Below are positions 17,090-25,314 of a stretch of 64,000 nucleotides of DNA, piece after piece (position 1 is the stretch's first letter; each line of letters starts with the position of its first letter). Where the stretch lies: positions 1 to 64,000 of the forward strand of contig CAJURT010000009.1 of the NCBI GenBank assembly GCA_910588875.1. Reading direction: 5' to 3'. The notes below the pieces were generated by a model. That model had not been told where the DNA came from. It saw nothing but the letters and a program-made list of their open reading frames with translations, and ran no database searches. The position numbers and the translations under genes were made by a program. Source of the DNA: an uncultured Lachnospiraceae bacterium (GTDB lineage: Bacteria > Bacillota > Clostridia > Lachnospirales > Lachnospiraceae).

Positions 17090-18721
17090 CTATTCCAAAA
17101 TATAAGTTTCTGACAGTTCATGGGTGTATAGTTTCCTGGCGTTAGCATAGCCGGTCTCTTCTTTAAGCCGCGCTATCACCGCCCCGGCATCATACCCGCT
17201 GCTCCAGAACTCATTGGTATCCACATAGACAATCAGCCCTTTTTGGGAATCCCTCCCTTCCAGAATCTGGTTTACCTGCCCGATCTGTTCCTCCGGCATA
17301 ATATACACACCGTGAAAACCAGAAAGTTCAATCAGATCCTGTGTCAGGGGCGCATTCTCATAATTGTCAATATAAAGGCAATCCAGATCCCGGTACATGG
17401 CTGCCATCTGTGTCCGTTCTTCATTCTCCGGGTACAAATACTGCACATAGCCCTGCCGGTATCCGTTGGCATAACAAACCGCCATCAAAAGAATCAGGCC
17501 CGCGTATAGCCTGCCGGCTCCCCTGCCCTTCCCCAGGCACCAGACCGCCAGCTTCACAATCCACCACACTGCCAGGATAACCAGCAGCGGATACAGGTTA
17601 TAGATATAGCGCACTCCCGGCACCACCGCTATCCAGGACACTGCAAAAAAAGAAAACCCGGCAGCCAGTGTCAGGATCAGCGCCGCCTCATCTTCCGGGC
17701 GCAGAACATCCTTCCCGTTTTTCCTCCCTGTATCCTCCTTTTGCGCACTCTTTCTCTTTCTAAAAAACATCCACAAGCAAATTGCCACAGTGGCCGCCGC
17801 CACGAGCGCCGCCCCCCTTATCCACCCGCCAAAAAAATCCATATTTATGCTGGAGATGTAAGAAATCAGGTTCCTCACCACACCTCCTCCCAAAAGGTTA
17901 TTCCGGGTCTCGGCCGCCACAAACTCATCCGTCCTGGTCAGCTGGATAATGCAGGCTGGAAACACACAGACCATGGCGCCGACTGAGCCAAACAGCGCCA
18001 CGGAGTAAGCGGCTGCCTCTTTCCATCTCTTTTTTCCCAGCTTCCACAGCACATAAAAGCCGGAAAGGAAAAATGCCATAAACACAAAATAATACTGCGT
18101 CAGCAACCCTAAAAATGTGGCCAGGCAGATCCCAAAAAGCCACCGTACCCTCTGCCCGTCCCGGATCATCCTCACATGGAGATACACACTCACACTGGTC
18201 AGGAAAGTTGCCAGCATATACATCCGGATATAGACTCCTGTGCTTAAGCCGCCCGGGGAAAGCCCCCACAGCGCCATCGCCGCCATTGCCATGTACTTGC
18301 AGGAAGAAAGCTGCCTGGCCGTTAAGTATACCATCAGCAGGCATCCCACGTAGAACACCACATTCAAGACCATCCCCTGCCAGGTCGCGTAAACACCCGG
18401 CGTAAAGGAACAGACCGTGTGCAGCATCATATAAAACAACGGGGGATGCACATCCATGGACTGGTTGTACCAGACCGAGCCATAGGCAAATGCTTCCCCT
18501 GGCTGCACGGTCAGGTATTGCAAAAATTCCCCGCCTTCCACCCAGCGGCCAAATACATCCCCTGACACCACAAAGGGCTTATAATAGCTGTTGGACAGGC
18601 CCCAGGAATAGATTTCATCGATAAAGTATCCCTTTTTTGCCGCACTGAACAAGAGAAGCACCATAACCTGCAGGCCGATCAGGAAAACCACCGCCCACCG
18701 CTGCCGCCTCGACTCCCTCAT
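17090..18721 (-). CDS. GT39-like (PMT/ArnT family) membrane glycosyltransferase
   Basis: The 543-residue protein has a first membrane span followed by FIDEIYSWGLS, the external acidic motif of GT-C enzymes, and then MDVHPPLFYMML, the typical DxHPP motif. About ten more hydrophobic segments follow, then a C-terminal soluble domain of about 110 residues. These enzymes transfer a sugar from polyprenyl phosphate on the outer face of the membrane. The DPM-like GT2 in the same locus could supply that donor. The start overlaps the stop of the PLP-enzyme gene as ATGA. Confidence 0.82.
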   Translation of the reverse strand: MRESRRQRWAVVFLIGLQVMVLLLFSAAKKGYFIDEIYSWGLSNSYYKPFVVSGDVFGRWVEGGEFLQYLTVQPGEAFAYGSVWYNQSMDVHPPLFYMMLHTVCSFTPGVYATWQGMVLNVVFYVGCLLMVYLTARQLSSCKYMAMAAMALWGLSPGGLSTGVYIRMYMLATFLTSVSVYLHVRMIRDGQRVRWLFGICLATFLGLLTQYYFVFMAFFLSGFYVLWKLGKKRWKEAAAYSVALFGSVGAMVCVFPACIIQLTRTDEFVAAETRNNLLGGGVVRNLISYISSINMDFFGGWIRGAALVAAATVAICLWMFFRKRKSAQKEDTGRKNGKDVLRPEDEAALILTLAAGFSFFAVSWIAVVPGVRYIYNLYPLLVILAVWWIVKLAVWCLGKGRGAGRLYAGLILLMAVCYANGYRQGYVQYLYPENEERTQMAAMYRDLDCLYIDNYENAPLTQDLIELSGFHGVYIMPEEQIGQVNQILEGRDSQKGLIVYVDTNEFWSSGYDAGAVIARLKEETGYANARKLYTHELSETYILE

Positions 18722-19659
18722 CTGCCCACCCCCATCCTGCCATTCAGGTAATCAAAATACAAGGGAAGCCCTCCGGTATGGATAAAGAGAACCTTTTTCA
18801 TGCCCTCCCCGTGCCTCTCCAGCCATTTTAGCATCCCTGCATATGCCTTGCCTGTATAAACCGGATCCAGGGCGATTCCATGGCATTCCATCATCCTTTG
18901 GATCACGCCTTCAATCTCCCCGTCATACCTTCCATAACCGCCGCACCGGTAATCCGTCTCAAAACAAACATCGTCTTCCCCCTCCCCGGCATAACGCCGG
19001 ACAGCCGCTGCCCCTGCCTCTTTTTCCCGCGCTACGGAAATGCCGATGATTTTTTCCCTTCCCTGCTGTTCCCTCCTGCCCGCCAAGAGACCTCCCTGAG
19101 TCATCCCCGTGCCGCTTGCCAAAAAAATCGCCTCAAACTCTGCCTGAGCCTTCTCTTGCCACAGGCGGATCTCCTGATATGCTTTTTGGTACGCAGACCT
19201 GGCCGTCTCCTCATTCCCCATGCCATAGATATCTCCATAGATATAATAGGGCTTATATCCCTGACCTTTCAAATCCAGCAGGGTACTTTCCACTGTCTCT
19301 GCCACCAAGTTCTTTTTGCAAAACACACGCCCAGCGCCCATGGAATCTACCAAGGCGGCGTTAAACCCGTCCTGCTCCTCATCCTCCCCGGAGGAAATAA
19401 TCAGGCAGGGGATCCTCAGGCTCCTGCACATGGATGCCATCACCCGGTTCAAATTCGACCTGCGGCTTCCATATGATACCATGAAATCTGCCCCCTGCCG
19501 CCTCATATCCTCCAGGAATTCCGCCCCGATCCGGCACTTGTTCCCTCCGAAGGAAAATCCCAGCAGGTCATCCCGCTTTATGAATATCTCCTGCCCGCCC
19601 GGCAATGTCTCCAGATACTGGATTGGGGTCGGCACCAATAACTTACCTGCTGCTTCCAT
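18718..19659 (-). CDS. PLP enzyme of the D-cysteine desulfhydrase/ACC deaminase family
   Basis: The 313 residues contain PTPIQYLETLPGGQEIFIKRDDLLGFSFGGNKCRIGAEFL, where the lysine of GGNKCR is the PLP-binding lysine in this tryptophan-synthase-beta-like family. SGTGMTQGGLLAG is the phosphate-binding loop and LFIHTGGLPLYF the C-terminal signature. Characterised relatives act on D-cysteine, other D-amino acids or ACC. It is fully embedded in a glycosyltransferase operon: it overlaps the next gene by four bases and the previous one by 17. This suggests a glycan-related role such as supplying or editing an amino-acid substituent, but that is inference. Confidence 0.82.
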   Translation of the reverse strand: MEAAGKLLVPTPIQYLETLPGGQEIFIKRDDLLGFSFGGNKCRIGAEFLEDMRRQGADFMVSYGSRRSNLNRVMASMCRSLRIPCLIISSGEDEEQDGFNAALVDSMGAGRVFCKKNLVAETVESTLLDLKGQGYKPYYIYGDIYGMGNEETARSAYQKAYQEIRLWQEKAQAEFEAIFLASGTGMTQGGLLAGRREQQGREKIIGISVAREKEAGAAAVRRYAGEGEDDVCFETDYRCGGYGRYDGEIEGVIQRMMECHGIALDPVYTGKAYAGMLKWLERHGEGMKKVLFIHTGGLPLYFDYLNGRMGVGR

Positions 19660-20533
19660 GTCTTTTTATCCCTCCGAATATTGTCCTGAATACCCGTACC
19701 TCCATGCGGATCCCCCAAAACCAGAGCCGGGCAATCCTTTCCCGGAAAGAACGGATGCACAGGTAATTCTTCATATAGTAAAGGGTGCTCTCCTCCCTAA
19801 GCCGCTGCCGTTCCAGTTCCTGGCGGTAGGTCTTGCCAACCGACACACAATGCCCGTGGCGGTAGGTCTCTCCCAACAGCAAGGCCGTGCGCCTCCCAAG
19901 TTCCCTCATCCGGCTTCCCAGCACCATCTCCTCCTGGTACAGAAAAATCCCCTCGTCATAGCCGCCGCATTCCAAAAATGCCTTCCCGTCCACCATCAGC
20001 ATGGAACCATGGACCACATCCACATAGACTGCCCTTTTTTCCCCTGCCTTCGGCCTTTTGTAGGAAAGGAAGCTTCTAAACACCCGTCTGCTGACCGGCC
20101 CCATGGACAGAAGCAGGCCCATAAATCCGTAGAGGCGCCAGCCGTTTAAGGACTCTCCGAAAACAGGATCCTCCATGGAGGCCGCCGCCACCCCCACTTC
20201 AGGATGACGGCAAAAGACACGGGCCAGTTCCCGGACACAGCCCTCGTCAAATGCAACATCAGGATTGGCAATCAGCACATGGGTTGCCCCGTTTTTTTCC
20301 ACCGCATAACGGATGCCCAGATTGTTCCCTGCCCCGTAGCCGCCGTTTTTCTCTGCACAGATAACATCGACCCGGTCTCCCCCAAGTGCCTGCAGGCGGT
20401 GAAGGGAGCCGTCGGTGGATGCATTGTCCACCAGCACAATCCGGTCAATACAGGCATAATCCCGGATCCGGCTCACCAACTCCTCCACCGTCTGTGCATC
20501 ATTATAATTCAATATCACACAATTGATCTTCAT
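19643..20533 (-). CDS. GT2 glycosyltransferase, rhamnosyltransferase-like
   Basis: The protein begins MKINCVILNYNDAQTVEELV and has IVLVDNASTDGSLHRL, GYGAGNNLGIRYA and the metal-binding region LIANPDVAF. This is the WbbL/RfbF-like GT2 group that often uses dTDP-rhamnose or a galactofuranose donor. The start at 20533 overlaps the stop of the GT8-GT2 fusion gene as ATGA. The longer upstream frame is simply the tail region of that gene. Confidence 0.85.
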   Translation of the reverse strand: MKINCVILNYNDAQTVEELVSRIRDYACIDRIVLVDNASTDGSLHRLQALGGDRVDVICAEKNGGYGAGNNLGIRYAVEKNGATHVLIANPDVAFDEGCVRELARVFCRHPEVGVAAASMEDPVFGESLNGWRLYGFMGLLLSMGPVSRRVFRSFLSYKRPKAGEKRAVYVDVVHGSMLMVDGKAFLECGGYDEGIFLYQEEMVLGSRMRELGRRTALLLGETYRHGHCVSVGKTYRQELERQRLREESTLYYMKNYLCIRSFRERIARLWFWGIRMEVRVFRTIFGGIKRHGSSR

Positions 20534-22542
20534 ATTCCCCCGTCCTTTCCCTGCACGGCCTCTCCTTTCCCTGCCCTCGGAATGGTAAAGCATTGGGCCA
20601 GCGTCTGCAGCCAGGAACTTTTATAAAAACGGTTCTTCACGATACAGGCAAGCCTTCCTGCCGGTGTTTTCCCCGGCAGGCTTAGAAAAGCCGAGAGGAC
20701 AGCCCGCTTAGAATCCTCCAGTTCTTTGCCATACATCCTCCCGAACGCCCGGGCCTGCATAAACATCCGCCGGTAATTCTCCCTCACCTGCCTGCCCCGC
20801 CTGCCCCTCTCCCTTAAATCCCCAAGGCTTCCTGTATTTCTTGCCCCAAGGGTATTCCCCCCATGCTGGCGGTACAGGGAAAGAGGCTCCCGGACACAGG
20901 AAATCTCCCCAAAACAGGAGGCGCAGAGGGCAATCCACCAGTCATGCATGAAGCAGGCCCGGGGCACTCTTTTTGCCCTCTCAACCAGAGCCCGGTTCAT
21001 CATCAGCGCCCCGCCGGTAACCGGATTCTCCGCCAGGATTTCCGAAAAAGCCGTCCGCCCCGGATTACTCCTTCCATAGGCAAAAAAGCTGGGGCTTATC
21101 TGGTTCAAGCCGGCATCCACTACCTCCATATCGGAAAACACCAGCGCCGGGCGGCCGGGCTTTTCCATCTCCTTCATCCTTTTCAGGAGAACTTCCGCCT
21201 TTTCCGGCCGCCACACATCATCCTGGTCGCTAAGCAGCACATAATCTGCCTCTGCCTGGGACAAAAGCCAGAAAAAGTTCATGGCCGGCTCCGGAACCCG
21301 GCCCCGGCGGCTTTGGTATATCCCTTCCTTGGCCCGGTGCCTTAGGAGTATCCGGCCCGGGTAATCCCGCCGGTATTTCTCCAGGATCTCCCTGGTGCCG
21401 TCTGTAGAGCCGTCATCCGAAACCAGGATCCGGATCCCCGGCACTGTCTGTGCCAGGATCGAATCCAGCTGCTCCCCGATATACTTCTCCCCTTCAAAGG
21501 CGGCCAGCAATACCAGGATTTGTTCCTGGCCGGTACATTCCCGGCTCCCCCCCTTTGCCTCCTGCTGCCTCCCTCTGCGTGCTTCCACCACTTTCATTCC
21601 AAAATACCGGCTGAGCATACGCCGGATTAAGGGGCATACCACAGTCACATAATCCATCAGATGGTAGGCCAGCATATACCATTCCCGCCCCTTCTCCTTC
21701 GGCTCCCCAGCCCATGGCGTCAGGGCAAGGGCCTCCTCATAGGCCTTCCGGTAATGGTTTAAATTTCCCGATATCCAGGGGCGCTCATCCCCTGCATAGT
21801 GGATCACCGCCGGATGCCTCTTCGCCCGGCAGAATTCCTCCTTCCTGACCCTGCGGTACGTCCCTGAACAGCGCACCAGTTCCCGGTAGGAAAAATAGCG
21901 GTAGTTGGTAAAGAAATTGTACCGGGGGGGCAGATAGAAGATCTCCTCCTTCAAGGCTCCGTTGATCGTATCCTGGTCGCAGGCAAACAGGCTGCCTCCC
22001 TTTTCCCTATAAAAATCAAGCAGACGCTTTTCCGCGCCTGTTTCCCTCCATCTTTTAAGGTCAATCAGCAGGACGCCGGAATTTACATATGCCTCCTCCC
22101 TGCCTAGGCCGATCTCTTCCTTCACAGCCTGATAAATGGTAGGTTCCATGACTGCCCCCAGGGTCTTCCCCTCCAGGCTTGTCCTCCAAAGCCTTCCCAG
22201 GGGCCGGACAACCACCGTGTCGCAGTCCAGGTATAACACCCGGCTCACCGTCCCCGGCAGCAGGCGTCCCACAAACAGCCGCCCCATGGCGCTGATGTCA
22301 AAGCCCCGGGTATCCACATCAAAATCAAACTGCTCCCGGATGTCCTCCAGTTCCAGCCAGCAGACCCTGCGGCCATAGCGCCTTGCCATCCCTTCCAGCA
22401 AAGCCTTGCTCCCCTCCCGGATCCCTATAGAAACCACATAAACCAGGATCCGGCTTTCCTCCCTGTTTTTCTCGAACAGGGAGACCATGGAAGCAGCCAT
22501 GTGCTTCACATACTTTTCATTTGACGCATAAACAACATTCAT
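20530..22542 (-). CDS. Two-domain GT8-GT2 glycosyltransferase fusion
   Basis: Two complete transferase domains are joined in 670 residues. Residues 1 to about 290 are GT8-like: MNVVYASNEKYVKHMAASM, the DxD segment RVLYLDCDTVV and VNSGVLLIDLKRW. A linker of about 50 mostly basic residues follows. Residues from about 340 are GT2: ILVLLAAFEGEKYIGEQLDSIL, VSDDGSTDGT and LLSDQDDVWRPEK. The protein probably adds two consecutive sugars or couples two linkages. It is the second gene after glf. No frame break is visible at the join, so the fusion looks genuine. Confidence 0.88.
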   Translation of the reverse strand: MNVVYASNEKYVKHMAASMVSLFEKNREESRILVYVVSIGIREGSKALLEGMARRYGRRVCWLELEDIREQFDFDVDTRGFDISAMGRLFVGRLLPGTVSRVLYLDCDTVVVRPLGRLWRTSLEGKTLGAVMEPTIYQAVKEEIGLGREEAYVNSGVLLIDLKRWRETGAEKRLLDFYREKGGSLFACDQDTINGALKEEIFYLPPRYNFFTNYRYFSYRELVRCSGTYRRVRKEEFCRAKRHPAVIHYAGDERPWISGNLNHYRKAYEEALALTPWAGEPKEKGREWYMLAYHLMDYVTVVCPLIRRMLSRYFGMKVVEARRGRQQEAKGGSRECTGQEQILVLLAAFEGEKYIGEQLDSILAQTVPGIRILVSDDGSTDGTREILEKYRRDYPGRILLRHRAKEGIYQSRRGRVPEPAMNFFWLLSQAEADYVLLSDQDDVWRPEKAEVLLKRMKEMEKPGRPALVFSDMEVVDAGLNQISPSFFAYGRSNPGRTAFSEILAENPVTGGALMMNRALVERAKRVPRACFMHDWWIALCASCFGEISCVREPLSLYRQHGGNTLGARNTGSLGDLRERGRRGRQVRENYRRMFMQARAFGRMYGKELEDSKRAVLSAFLSLPGKTPAGRLACIVKNRFYKSSWLQTLAQCFTIPRAGKGEAVQGKDGGI

Positions 22543-22583
22543 GGAGCCTTCATTCCTTTCTTCCCTCCCCGCCGCCGGGAAAG

Positions 22584-23687
22584 CTACATCCCGTTCTGCC
22601 GGATCCGCCCCAGGGCGGAGGCAATCACCTTGTCCATGTCATAATATTTATATTCTGCCAGACGGCCGCCGAAAATTACATTTTTCTCCTGCATGGCCAG
22701 TTCCTCATACTGCCGGTACAGCCTCTGGTTCCTTTCGTCATTGACCGTGTAATATGCCTCCATCCCTTCCTCCCAGTCAGCCGGGTACTCCCGGGTAACC
22801 ACAGTCCTCGGCTGGGTGCCAAACTCAAAATGCTTGTGTTCGATCACCCGCGTATAAGGCGTCTCCCGGTCCGTATAGTTGACAACCGCCACCCCCTGAT
22901 AATTATCCGTGTCCAGCACCTCCGTCTCAAAGCGCAGGCTCCGGTACTCCAGCCTTCCGAACTGGTACCGGAAGTAGGCATCGATAGCGCCTGTATACAC
23001 AATGGTCTCCCCCAGTTTATTGTAATAATCCCTGTGCTGCAGATAGTCAATGCCCGTATGGACCGTACAGTCCTCAAAAAGCTTGTCCATGATCACATTA
23101 TAGCCGCCTATGGGGATTCCCTGGTACAAATCATTGAAATAATTATTGTCATAGGTAAAGCGCACCGGCAGGCGTTTGATAATAAATGCCGGCAGATCCC
23201 GGCAATCCCGCCCCCACTGCTTTTCCGTGTATCCCTTCACCAGTTTCTTATAGATATCCGTCCCCACCAGGCTGATGGCCTGCTCCTCCAGGTTCTTCGG
23301 CTCTCCCTGCACCGCCCGCCTCTGTTTCTCGATAATCGTCTTTGCCTCCTCAGGCGTGCTGACTCCCCACATCTTACTGAAAGTATTCATATTAAAAGGC
23401 ATGTTATACATCTCACCCCGGTAATTCGCCACCGGGCTGTTGGTAAACCGGTTAAACTCAGCCAGCCCGTTGACATAATCCCACACCTGGCGGTCGCTGG
23501 TGTGGAATATATGGGCGCCGTATTTGTGCACGTGGATCCCCTCCACCTCCTCACAATATACATTCCCTCCGATATGGTCCCTTTTTTCCACCACCAGGCA
23601 CTTCCGCCCCCGTTTGCGGGCTTCATTGGCCCAGACACCGGCATACAGGCCGCTGCCCACCAGCACATAATCATATTTTTTCGTCAT
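22584..23687 (-). CDS. glf: UDP-galactopyranose mutase
   Basis: The 367-residue flavoprotein has the dinucleotide-binding start YDYVLVGSGLYAGVWA, then VVEKRDHIGGNVYCEE, the substrate-loop region YGAHIFHTSD, and KQWGRDCRDLPAFIIKRLPVR. These are classic Glf signatures and the length fits. It converts UDP-galactopyranose to UDP-galactofuranose, so the glycan made here should contain galactofuranose. It begins just after a terminator hairpin downstream of the L,D-transpeptidase gene, so it may depend on read-through from that promoter. Confidence 0.95.
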   Translation of the reverse strand: MTKKYDYVLVGSGLYAGVWANEARKRGRKCLVVEKRDHIGGNVYCEEVEGIHVHKYGAHIFHTSDRQVWDYVNGLAEFNRFTNSPVANYRGEMYNMPFNMNTFSKMWGVSTPEEAKTIIEKQRRAVQGEPKNLEEQAISLVGTDIYKKLVKGYTEKQWGRDCRDLPAFIIKRLPVRFTYDNNYFNDLYQGIPIGGYNVIMDKLFEDCTVHTGIDYLQHRDYYNKLGETIVYTGAIDAYFRYQFGRLEYRSLRFETEVLDTDNYQGVAVVNYTDRETPYTRVIEHKHFEFGTQPRTVVTREYPADWEEGMEAYYTVNDERNQRLYRQYEELAMQEKNVIFGGRLAEYKYYDMDKVIASALGRIRQNGM

Positions 23688-23724
23688 AGTCCCCTGCTCC
23701 TTTTGCGTTTTGTTTCCTGAAAAA

Positions 23725-23759
23725 GCCCATCAGGCCAGCATTCTGCGAGCCTGATGGGC
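23725..23759 (-). terminator. Terminator between L,D-transpeptidase and glf
   Basis: An 11-bp perfect stem (GCCCATCAGGC with its complement) and a 13-base loop are followed on the minus strand by TTTTTC. It ends the L,D-transpeptidase transcript about 30 bp before the glf start. Confidence 0.85.
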
Positions 23760-23765
23760 CTTGTT

Positions 23766-25172
23766 TTAATGGTAGCATATCACCGGGATCCCCTGGTATA
23801 CCAGGTCATATAAAGCCCTTGTCCTGTCCGGGGGCAGGTTGACGCACCCATGGCTCCCGTTTGTCTTATAGATCGTGCCCCCAAAGCTTCCCCGCCAGTT
23901 AGCGTCATGAAGCCCGATGCCTCCGTTAAACGGCATCCAATAGGAGACCGGCGATTCATACTCATAGCTGCCATCTGCCCGCCTGGCTCCCCGCAGCACC
24001 CGGTCCTGCTGTTTATAAGCCAGAGTGTAGATGCCGGCAGGCGTGTGATGCCCTTTGGCCTCATTGCCCGTGACGCAGGGAGCATCCCATACCACCGCAC
24101 CATCCTTTACCATGTATACATGCTGGTTTGTCAGGTCAATCTCCACATAGGTCTGGCCCCATTCCTGTTCCCCGTGCAGCGCTGCCGCCGTGGCATACTG
24201 GGGCTCCCGGGACTGGGACTGCCCGGTACGGACCATGGCAGCCAGGGCAGCTGCCTCTGCCCCCTGGTCAATCCTCCACCCATAAGCGCCGCTGACGGAC
24301 ACCTCCCGGCCATCCGCCGCCCGGAAAGTACGGGCTGTCCCCGCCGTGTCATGCCGGCCGGCAAGTTCTGCCACAAATCCTGCCACCTTGCCGGCATCAA
24401 GCTGGATTTCCCCGTCAGCAGTCCCGGTCAGCCAGGTACAGATCACATCTGCCTTTAAAACTTCGCTCTCCTCCCCAAACACATAGGTAATCTCCATCTC
24501 CCGGCAACGGTTCATCGTATCGCAAAGATTCTTTAAATTCTCGTCCTCCGCCCTCACCTGCACCTGGTGATAGCAGCCCTTCTCCTCTAAGCTTACCTCT
24601 CGCTCCCCCGCCGTCACTGCCTCCCGGACTGCCTGCGCCACCTTCTCCGGATAGACATTGTTGCCCCGGACCTCCGGCACAATCACAAACGGCTGCCCCT
24701 CCTGGTAATCGCTGACATGGGCATCCCTTGTCACAACCGCACTGCTCTCATCCATGCAGTTAAGCCCCCCAATCCTGGCCTCCAGCGCTTCCTGGCTATA
24801 GGTGCTCTGCAGCTGGATCCGGTAGCTGTTCCCTGCATCCGGGCCAAATACCCGGCCGGCATCGTTCTCCTTCTGGAGGATCTCCTCCAGAGCGCCCTCC
24901 GGCAGCCCTGTGGTGTAGCCGATATCCTTGCCCTGGATAGTCTCCGTAACCCCGTTTCTCTCCTTAATAACCAGCTTGTACTCATTGGAGTAAAAATTCC
25001 CAATGTGGGATCTTGCCTCCTCTACCGTCATCCCGCTGATCCCCAGCCCGTTGACGGTGGTTCCCTGGACAAAGGTATCCTCCTCCCCGCCATATGCTGT
25101 CAGCGAAAGAACTCCCACCGCCATCCACACGGCCAACAACCTTCCCATTGCATACTTTCCAGATTTTTTCAT
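23766..25172 (-). CDS. L,D-transpeptidase with VanW/PG-binding-like N-terminal region
   Basis: The 468-residue protein has a signal or anchor segment (GRLLAVWMAVGVLSLTAYGG), then VNGLGISGMTVEEARSHI, the start of the repeated peptidoglycan-binding domain (PG_binding_4) that often precedes YkuD domains. The C-terminal catalytic domain carries GIGLHDANWRGSFG and NGSHGCVNLP, with the active-site histidine and cysteine. It should cross-link peptidoglycan through 3-3 bonds outside the membrane. It has its own promoter at 25277-25305 and is followed by a terminator, yet lies head-to-tail with the glf operon. Confidence 0.9.
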   Translation of the reverse strand: MKKSGKYAMGRLLAVWMAVGVLSLTAYGGEEDTFVQGTTVNGLGISGMTVEEARSHIGNFYSNEYKLVIKERNGVTETIQGKDIGYTTGLPEGALEEILQKENDAGRVFGPDAGNSYRIQLQSTYSQEALEARIGGLNCMDESSAVVTRDAHVSDYQEGQPFVIVPEVRGNNVYPEKVAQAVREAVTAGEREVSLEEKGCYHQVQVRAEDENLKNLCDTMNRCREMEITYVFGEESEVLKADVICTWLTGTADGEIQLDAGKVAGFVAELAGRHDTAGTARTFRAADGREVSVSGAYGWRIDQGAEAAALAAMVRTGQSQSREPQYATAAALHGEQEWGQTYVEIDLTNQHVYMVKDGAVVWDAPCVTGNEAKGHHTPAGIYTLAYKQQDRVLRGARRADGSYEYESPVSYWMPFNGGIGLHDANWRGSFGGTIYKTNGSHGCVNLPPDRTRALYDLVYQGIPVICYH

Positions 25173-25276
25173 ATTTCTCCTGCTTTCCGACCCTGCATAA
25201 TCTCCTCTTTTTTGCAGAATCCCGTTTTTCCCTGCTTTCCCGTCATTCCTGAGGACGGGATATCTCCAACTCCTCT

Positions 25277-25305
25277 ATTATAGGATCTGCCAAAGCTTCC
25301 GTCAA
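25277..25305 (-). promoter_or_regulatory. Promoter of the L,D-transpeptidase gene
   Basis: On the minus strand TTGACG (25300-25305) and TATAAT (25277-25282) are separated by 17 bp. It lies between the end of the antiporter operon and the gene start at 25172. A small hairpin (CCCGTC/GACGGG, about 25240-25260) follows in the leader. Confidence 0.8.
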
Positions 25306-25314
25306 GGAAAATAC

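Noticed and set aside
22521..23720. A 399-codon plus-strand frame opposite glf
   Set aside because: glf on the other strand is unmistakable. The opposite frame has no start signal or family features.
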